Source: Fimbriimonadales bacterium
GTDB lineage: Bacteria > Armatimonadota > Fimbriimonadia > Fimbriimonadales > GBS-DC
Assembly: GCA_025998675.1 (NCBI GenBank)
Contig: AP024673.1
Location: forward strand, 2,488,562-2,552,561
DNA: 64,000 nucleotides
Direction: 5' to 3'
The notes below the pieces were generated by a model that worked only from the letters and a program-made list of their open reading frames with translations, made no database searches and was not told the DNA's origin. The position numbers were made by a program, and so were the translations under genes. Below, one piece after another: positions 58,849 through 64,000 of the stretch. Position 1 is the stretch's first letter; every line of letters begins with the position of its first letter.

Positions 58849-60258
58849 ATGAGGAAACTGTGTGCGTTTCTGGGGATTACGATGGTCGCCTGTCTGCTGG
58901 CGTGGGGGTGGCTGCGCCAGGCGGACGAGACGCCGACGACGAATCTGCCTGTGGTTGCGCTTGTCGGCGAGCAGAGCGGCTACCTGCTGACGCCGCCTGA
59001 ATTCGTTGCGCAACCGTTCATCCGCCGCATCAAGTGGTCGCCCGACGGCGAGTACGCGGTGCTGTTCCAGACCGCGCTCCGCACGGAGACCCCAACCCTC
59101 GAAGACGCCGTTATGCGCCATCGCGTGCTGCTGTGGAGCCGCAAGACCCGCCGCCTGAGCGTGCTGTGGGAGTCAAAGCAGACCGATCTGGACCTGAACC
59201 CTCGTCGCGATTTCCAAGCGGCGTTTACAGGCAACTCGGCGCTGTGTCTCTTCGCCGTGCGGATGCCAAGCGAGGCGCAAAGCGTTGATCTGTGGAGGGC
59301 GTATGTGGCGCCGCTGGGCGGACAGGCGACTCCGCTGGGCGAGTATCGGGAAGTATGGCTGCTCGCGCCGCCTTCCGAAGAGATTGGCTATCTGCTGGTT
59401 GCCGACTCTGAATATGTGAGCGATCGGTACTACGCGCCCGTCGGTAAGGACGGACTGCTGGCGACAGTGCAACCAGTGCCCAAAGCAGTCGAACCGTGGA
59501 CGCTCTACTCGGCGGACAGGGACGAACTTGGCTACTGGTACGAAGATGGAAAGCAACTGCTGGTTCCCTTGCTCGGCGCGCCGATGTTTGAGGCTGAGAC
59601 GGGCGCCCCGAAGTCTCCGAATGAACCCGCCTATCTCCTTTGGAACCTGCGCGCGAATCGGGCGCAGCCAGTAGACCGCCAGCAAGCCCGTTATTACCGA
59701 CGGAGCGAACGGACTCCGTTGCATACCCGCAGCACGCGCCAGACGCTGCAGTATCAGGGCGCGCCCGCAGAAACCGCTATGACATGGCTGCACGAGGGCG
59801 ACCGAGCGACCCTGCTGGCGTCCGACTCCGCGCTGGCGGCGGTGTCTCCGAAGGGCGACGCGATTCTGTATATGGCGCACGGCGCGGCGTTCTACCGCGA
59901 AATTCGGCGCATCGGCAAAGAGACCATTCGCGAGATGGAGCAACGCGCCGCCCGCGAGGTGTATTACCGACAGGCGCAGAAGATTAGTATGGCGCTATTG
60001 ATGTATGCGATGGACTACGACGAGATGTTCCCGCCCAACTTCGGTGACGAGGGAGTGGCGCAGGTAATCTTACCCTACTTGAAGGATATGAGTGTGTTCG
60101 ATGTCGACGGCGCGTTCGCCTTCCGCTACCTGCTGAACGGCGACTCGCTGGGAGGGATGCAGTCGCCTGAGACGACTACCGTCGGTTACCTCGCCCTCCC
60201 CGATGGGCGGATGGTGATTTACGCGGACGGGCATGTGAAGTGGCAGCCGAATCGGTAG
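58849..60258 (+). CDS. Exported protein with beta-propeller-like domain and DUF1559-like end
   Basis: The 469-residue protein has an N-terminal membrane helix or signal (LCAFLGITMVACLLAWGWL) and a long beta-rich part (about 45-350) reading like a propeller (IKWSPDGEYAVLFQTALRTE, SALAAVSPKGDAILYMAHGA). The last 90 residues have QAQKISMALLMYAMDYDEMF, followed by PPNF, and end VIYADGHVKWQPNR. These end motifs are typical of the DUF1559 or H-X9-DG pseudopilin-like proteins of Planctomycetes and Armatimonadota, but the pilin-type N-terminal methylation motif is missing here. Function unknown. Confidence 0.78.
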   Translation: MRKLCAFLGITMVACLLAWGWLRQADETPTTNLPVVALVGEQSGYLLTPPEFVAQPFIRRIKWSPDGEYAVLFQTALRTETPTLEDAVMRHRVLLWSRKTRRLSVLWESKQTDLDLNPRRDFQAAFTGNSALCLFAVRMPSEAQSVDLWRAYVAPLGGQATPLGEYREVWLLAPPSEEIGYLLVADSEYVSDRYYAPVGKDGLLATVQPVPKAVEPWTLYSADRDELGYWYEDGKQLLVPLLGAPMFEAETGAPKSPNEPAYLLWNLRANRAQPVDRQQARYYRRSERTPLHTRSTRQTLQYQGAPAETAMTWLHEGDRATLLASDSALAAVSPKGDAILYMAHGAAFYREIRRIGKETIREMEQRAAREVYYRQAQKISMALLMYAMDYDEMFPPNFGDEGVAQVILPYLKDMSVFDVDGAFAFRYLLNGDSLGGMQSPETTTVGYLALPDGRMVIYADGHVKWQPNR

Positions 60259-60262
60259 CGGG

Positions 60263-60268
60263 TAGAAT
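60263..60268 (+). promoter_or_regulatory. -10-like TAGAAT box of the 60277 gene
   Basis: GGGTAGAAT ends 8 nt before the GTG at 60277, leaving almost no leader. It overlaps the end of the previous gene's region, so co-transcription is also possible. Confidence 0.38.
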
Positions 60269-60276
60269 CGGGCGCA

Positions 60277-61269
60277 GTGGCGAGCGTGGTTTGGGCGGCG
60301 TGGCTGGCGCTGGGCGTAGGGTCGCTTGTGGCGCGCGGGCGGGGCGTATCGGGGCGCCTGCGCTGGCTGGGCGATACGGACGGCTGGACGCTGGCGCTGA
60401 GCGTGGCGAGCTTCGCGCCTGCGCTTGCGCCTGAAGCGAGCCTGCCCCTGCAAGCCGCGCTGATGCTCGTTGCAGGGGCGGGGTTGCTGCGCCTGATGCA
60501 CGCGCTCGATTCGCGCCCTGTGGGACAGGGCGTTGTGGCGGGGCTGGGACTGATTGCGCTATTGCTGGACTCGCTCAGCGGCGGCGCGTGGGCGCGGCTG
60601 GGCGCGCTGGGGCACGGCGCGTCGGCGGATGGAATCGGCGTGCTGTATGGGACGCTCGCGCTGCTGTGGGGGCTGATTGTCGTTCGCGCGTGGCTACGCA
60701 TAGAGGGCAACCCGCTGGGCGCGGCGCTGGGGATGGGCGCGTTGGCGCTCTGGCTCGGCTGGAAGGGTCAGACGCCTGCGCTGGGCTGGGGCGCGACGGC
60801 GAGCGCGCTCGCGCTGGGCGGATGGCTCCTGCGTCGCGAGCATCGGGAGCGGCGGCGCGTGCGCCTGAGCCTGCAGAATCGGCTCGTGCGCGTTGTGCGC
60901 CGCGCGTCGAACGCCGACCTTGCACTGACGGGCGGCGCGCTGGTGGGGCTCTGTCTGCTCGCGCTCTGGCTGAGCGGCGCCCCGACGATTCCGACGCCCC
61001 AGCTCGGCGTACACGCAGGCTGGCAGGCGGCGATTCTGGGCGTGTGGCTGCTGGGAAGTGCGTCTGCATGCCGACGCAAGAAGTTCACGATGCCCCCCTT
61101 CACAGGGGCGGCTGTCGCGGGCGTCGCCCTGATAGCGTTTCTGGGCGGCGCGCCGCTGGCGACCGTCGCGCTCGGAACACTGATTTTCCATGCAAGCATG
61201 CGCGAACCGTTGCAGGAACACCCCAGGCGCGCGTCGAATCTCTCAACCCGTACAGGAGGCAACTCATGA
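60277..61269 (+). CDS. Multi-pass membrane protein, unknown function
   Basis: The 330-residue protein is very hydrophobic, with about nine helices (for example LALSVASFAPALAP, GVLYGTLALLWGLIV, GAAVAGVALIAFLGG). A basic cytosolic loop (LLRREHRERRRVRLSLQNR, about 185-205) lies in the middle. No family is recognised. The GTG start at 60277 follows the previous gene by 18 bases. The stop overlaps the chaperone gene's ATG by 4 bases (ATGA), so the two are translationally coupled. It may work in envelope biogenesis with the chaperone, but that is only position. Confidence 0.72.
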   Translation: MASVVWAAWLALGVGSLVARGRGVSGRLRWLGDTDGWTLALSVASFAPALAPEASLPLQAALMLVAGAGLLRLMHALDSRPVGQGVVAGLGLIALLLDSLSGGAWARLGALGHGASADGIGVLYGTLALLWGLIVVRAWLRIEGNPLGAALGMGALALWLGWKGQTPALGWGATASALALGGWLLRREHRERRRVRLSLQNRLVRVVRRASNADLALTGGALVGLCLLALWLSGAPTIPTPQLGVHAGWQAAILGVWLLGSASACRRKKFTMPPFTGAAVAGVALIAFLGGAPLATVALGTLIFHASMREPLQEHPRRASNLSTRTGGNS

Positions 61270-62414
61270 GATATACGACTGGCATAGCAAGCATTTTTGG
61301 AATAGTGCTTGCGCTCAGCCCGCTCGCGGGCGGCGCCTTGCAAATGCAACAGCAGCAAAATACACAGCAGCAACGGCAGAAACAAACCCAGCAGCGGCAG
61401 CAGACGCAACAGCAGCAACGCCAGCAGACCCAACAGCGACAACAGCAGCAACGCCAGCAGACCCAACAGCGACAACAGCAGCAACGCCAGCAAACCCAAC
61501 AGCAGCAACGGCAATCCCAGCGACCAGCCGTGCCTGCCGAATATCGCCCGAAACCGCTCCCTGCAGGCGATACTATCGTGGCGACGGTGAACGGCGAGCC
61601 GATCCGCGCCCGTGAACTGATTCAGGCGAGCTACGAGTGGTTCGCCGCGACCGCTGTTGAAGAGCTGATTCTGGAGCGTGTGGTAGAGCAGGAGGCGCGG
61701 GCGCAGCGCATTTCGGTCTCCAATCAGGAAGTGGAGGCGCGCTACAAGCAGCAACTCCAGAACGCCGAAGCGCAGGTACCCCCGGGCATGAGCCTCGACG
61801 ACTTCCTCAAGCGCAACCAGTTTCCCCCCAGCCGTCTGTTCGCCCGAATCCGCACCCAGATGCTGGTCGAGAAGCTCGTCGAGCGACAGGTGAACCTCGA
61901 CGACTTCGTGGAATACAGCCAGATTGTGATCCGCATTCAGGGCAACACGCCGGAGCAGCAGGAAGAGAACACCCCCGCCGCCGAAGCGAAGGCGCAGGAA
62001 GCCTACCAGAAGATTCGAGAGGGGCTGGACTTCGCCGAAGCGGTGAAGGAATACTCCGAAGACCCATTCAGCAAGGACCGCGGCGGCAAGATGAACTGGC
62101 AGAACATGAACTTCATCGTGCCCGACCTGCGCCAGAAACTGCAAGCGATGCAGCCCGGCGAAATCTCCGAGCCGTTCAAAATGATGGGGAGCATCATGAT
62201 TATCCGCAAGGAGCGCACAGGCTCGCAGGCGTCGCCCGAAGAGCAGCAGGAGCTGCGCGAGCAGGCGGTGCGCCTGCAGATTGGCGAATATGTGCGCCAG
62301 CTGCAGTCCAAAGCGAAAATCACCAACACCATCGTGCAGCCATTTGACCCGGCTGCCGCTGCGCCGCCACAGGGCGCGCCGCGTCCGCCCGCCGCGCGTC
62401 CCGTGCCGCGCTGA
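61266..62414 (+). CDS. SurA/PrsA-type peptidyl-prolyl isomerase with Gln/Arg-rich linker
   Basis: The 382-residue protein has a signal peptide (about 1-25, FGIVLALSPLAGGALQ), then a remarkable Gln/Arg/Thr tract (about 27-86) made of QQQQRQQTQQR-type repeats. A SurA-N-like chaperone region follows (ATVNGEPIRARELIQASYEW, about 105), then a parvulin domain (about 220-335: YQKIREGLDFAEAVKEYSED, RGGKMNWQNMN, MQPGEISEPFKMMGSIMII). A Pro/Ala-rich tail ends it. Such proteins help outer-membrane proteins fold. GGAGG precedes the ATG at 61266. The polar tract is encoded by a 33-bp tandem repeat and is unusual for the family. Confidence 0.88.
   Translation: MRYTTGIASIFGIVLALSPLAGGALQMQQQQNTQQQRQKQTQQRQQTQQQQRQQTQQRQQQQRQQTQQRQQQQRQQTQQQQRQSQRPAVPAEYRPKPLPAGDTIVATVNGEPIRARELIQASYEWFAATAVEELILERVVEQEARAQRISVSNQEVEARYKQQLQNAEAQVPPGMSLDDFLKRNQFPPSRLFARIRTQMLVEKLVERQVNLDDFVEYSQIVIRIQGNTPEQQEENTPAAEAKAQEAYQKIREGLDFAEAVKEYSEDPFSKDRGGKMNWQNMNFIVPDLRQKLQAMQPGEISEPFKMMGSIMIIRKERTGSQASPEEQQELREQAVRLQIGEYVRQLQSKAKITNTIVQPFDPAAAAPPQGAPRPPAARPVPR
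61407..61505 (+). repeat. 33-bp tandem repeat in the isomerase gene, three units
   Basis: Units start at 61407, 61440 and 61473, each reading CAACAGCAGCAACGCCAGCA plus GACCCAACAGCGA with small changes in the last unit. The repeat keeps frame (11 codons) and encodes QQQQRQQTQQR. Confidence 0.85.
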
Positions 62415-62470
62415 GCCGCACACCGTTTGGCTGGGGCATGCGCGCCCCAGCCCTTCAATGGAGGCATCCT

Positions 62471-63643
62471 ATGGCGAAACGCAAACTGAATGTCGCGCTG
62501 ATTGGCTATCAGTTCATGGGCAAGGCGCACAGCAACGCCTACCGTCAGGTGAGCCGCTTCTTCCCAGAGCTGGAGATTGAACCCGTGCTGAAAGTCATCT
62601 GCGGGCGCAACGAGTCGCGCGTGCGCGCCGCCGCCGAGAAGTACGGCTTCGAAGAGTACGCCACCGATTGGCAACAGGTCGTCGCCCGTGAAGACATCCA
62701 CCTTGTCGATGTGTCGACGCCGGGCAACCTGCACGCGCCCATCTCCATCGAAGCGGCGAAACACGGCAAAATCGTGCTGTGCGAGAAGCCGCTGGCGAAC
62801 ACCCTCGCCGAAGCGCGCGCGATGGTCGAAGCCGTCGAGCAAAACGGCGTCAAGCACGGCGTGTTTTTCAACTACCGCAAGGCGCCTGCCGTCGCCTATG
62901 CCCGACAGCTCATTCAGGAAGGGGTTATCGGCGAGATTTACCACTTCCGCGCCACCTACCTGCAGGACTGGATCGTTGACCCGAACTTCCCGCTGGTCTG
63001 GCGTTTGCAGAAGCCGATTGCTGGGTCGGGCGTGCATGGCGACCTGAACGCGCACATCATCGACCTCGCGCACATGCTCGTGGGCGACATCACGGAAGTG
63101 TGCGGCATGATGCACACCTTCATCAAGCAGCGACCGTTGCAAGCCGAGTCGGACGACCGACTGGGCGGCACTGCCAGCACGCAGATGGGCGAGGTCACCG
63201 TCGACGACGCGGCGATGTTCCTCGCGCGGTTCCGCAACGGCGCGATTGGCACTTTCGAGGCGACCCGCTTCGCGCTCGGACGCAAAAACTACAACCGCTT
63301 CGAGGTCAACGGCTCAAAGGGCAGCCTCGTGTTCAATCTGGAGCGGATGAACGAGCTGGAGCTGTATCTGGAGACGGACCCTGCCGGTACGCGCGGCTTC
63401 CGCACGATTCAGGTGACCGAGAGCGTGCATCCCTACATCAGCGCGTGGTGGCCGCCCGGACACATCATCGGCTACGAGCATACCTTCACGCATCTGGTGC
63501 GCGACGCGCTGGACGCCGTCAGCAAGGGCGAGCAGCCCTCGCCGAATTTTTACGACGGGCTGCGCTGTCAGGCGGTGCTGGAGGCGGTGGAAATCTCCGC
63601 CAACGAGCGACGCTGGGTCGAAGTGCCTGCTCCCAATCGCTGA
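62471..63643 (+). CDS. Gfo/Idh/MocA-family NAD(P)-dependent oxidoreductase
   Basis: The 390-residue protein has a Rossmann N-domain with NVALIGYQFMGKAHSNAYRQ (about 7) and LCEKPLANTLAEARAMVEAV (the EKP motif, lysine near 101, catalytic). The C-terminal domain has GSGVHGDLNAHIIDLAHMLV (about 181), where the histidine and aspartate of the active site lie. Family members oxidise or reduce sugars such as inositol or glucose-fructose. It has no signal peptide. Monocistronic by spacing; GGAGG before the ATG. A GGTTCCCC hairpin (63658-63683) follows. Substrate unknown. Confidence 0.92.
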   Translation: MAKRKLNVALIGYQFMGKAHSNAYRQVSRFFPELEIEPVLKVICGRNESRVRAAAEKYGFEEYATDWQQVVAREDIHLVDVSTPGNLHAPISIEAAKHGKIVLCEKPLANTLAEARAMVEAVEQNGVKHGVFFNYRKAPAVAYARQLIQEGVIGEIYHFRATYLQDWIVDPNFPLVWRLQKPIAGSGVHGDLNAHIIDLAHMLVGDITEVCGMMHTFIKQRPLQAESDDRLGGTASTQMGEVTVDDAAMFLARFRNGAIGTFEATRFALGRKNYNRFEVNGSKGSLVFNLERMNELELYLETDPAGTRGFRTIQVTESVHPYISAWWPPGHIIGYEHTFTHLVRDALDAVSKGEQPSPNFYDGLRCQAVLEAVEISANERRWVEVPAPNR

Positions 63644-63657
63644 GGCGGACTTCCGAC

Positions 63658-63683
63658 GGTTCCCCCTACCTGCAGGGGGAACC
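63658..63683. terminator. GGTTCCCC hairpin after the oxidoreductase gene
   Basis: GGTTCCCCCT and AGGGGGAACC form a perfect 10-bp stem around ACCTGC, between two converging genes (oxidoreductase and panC). It may serve both. Confidence 0.6.
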
Positions 63684-63736
63684 AACTCATACGCGATTAC
63701 TGGGCAACCTCACACACTGTGCCTGCACCGAGGGTC

Positions 63737-64000
63737 TCAATCCCCCAGCAGGCAGTTGTCAATCAGGCGCGCCTTGCCGAAGAAGACCGCCAGCGCCGCC
63801 ACCGCGGGACGCTCGATGCGCTCTATCGGCTGCAGCGTTTCTGCGTCCACCACTTCCACATAATCGATGCGCGCCAGCGGTTCGGCGGCAATCTGCCGGG
63901 CGACGCCCGCGCGGAGTTGGGCGGCGTCGCGTTCGCCTGCCGCGTATTGCGCCTGCGCCCACTGCAGGCTCCGATACAGCACCGTCGCCGCCGTGCGCTC
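63737..64000 (-). CDS. panC: Pantothenate synthetase, C-terminal part (cut by window edge)
   Basis: The reverse strand ends in TGA at 63737-63739. The roughly 87 visible residues include LYRSLQWAQAQYAAGERDAA, then ARIDYVEVVDAETLQPIERI and KARLIDNCLLGD. This is the C-terminal end of PanC, with the DYVEVVDAETL and RLIDN family signatures. PanC joins pantoate and beta-alanine with ATP. The catalytic N-terminal part with the HIGH-like motif lies outside the window. Confidence 0.93.
   Translation of the reverse strand, partial: ERTAATVLYRSLQWAQAQYAAGERDAAQLRAGVARQIAAEPLARIDYVEVVDAETLQPIERIERPAVAALAVFFGKARLIDNCLLGD

Overview
The window is a gene-dense, GC-rich bacterial chromosome segment with about 50 protein genes, one tRNA and no rRNA, CRISPR array or recognisable transposase gene. 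The organism is diderm: it has a secretin, a long outer-membrane barrel protein, Wza-like and Wzi-like export proteins and a PEP-CTERM protein. A secreted protein at 58849-60258 has a DYDEMFPP motif and a DGHVKW ending. I associate these from memory with Armatimonadota and Planctomycetes, so an Armatimonadota-like lineage is my best guess; no search was run.

Layout. 1-8122: a cut-off membrane protein, a YfcE-like phosphodiesterase, an AddB-like nuclease, a purple-acid-phosphatase-like enzyme, a lone sugar ABC permease, and a uvrA lacking its N-terminal third. 8239-17724: a DUF5615/DUF433 toxin-antitoxin pair, smc, flhA, a second (VapBC-like) pair, a 600-base repeat field and a KefB-type antiporter. 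17839-29076: PEP-CTERM protein, two small tightly packed gene pairs (unknown + zinc-ribbon membrane protein; SLBB exporter + HolB-like subunit), secreted proteins including the barrel, a Uma2-DUF1854-pth operon and a zinc dehydrogenase. 29373-41198: infB, GalU-like transferase, biotin carrier, mgtE with an upstream mini-ORF, SGNH hydrolase, birA, HMA protein, a two-component system, trmB, alkaline phosphatase and tRNA-Ser. 41327-46509: polysaccharide genes, rph, a B12/iron-binding protein and a monooxygenase. 46665-54610: a type IV pilus assembly operon (pilM, N, O, P, a stand-alone STN protein, pilQ), then an aroK-aroB fusion. 54595-64000: a hydrolase, an acyl-CoA dehydrogenase, secreted/chaperone proteins, an oxidoreductase and the end of panC.

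The strongest unexplained signals are four. (1) Every pilus protein from PilN to PilQ carries Gly/Phe-Gly-rich low-complexity sequence, one of them encoded by a 90-bp higher-order repeat. (2) A GGTANNNT box lies 6-10 nt before many start codons, which implies leaderless or near-leaderless transcripts, including a 25-codon ORF directly ahead of mgtE. (3) A family of roughly 175-240 bp elements has ATACC...GGTAT terminal inverted repeats and variable interiors. (4) The truncated uvrA begins just after a perfect palindrome that forms a -10 box on both strands.

Promoter calls rest on -10 resemblance and position only; convincing -35 boxes are mostly absent. Gene functions come from motif recognition by eye.
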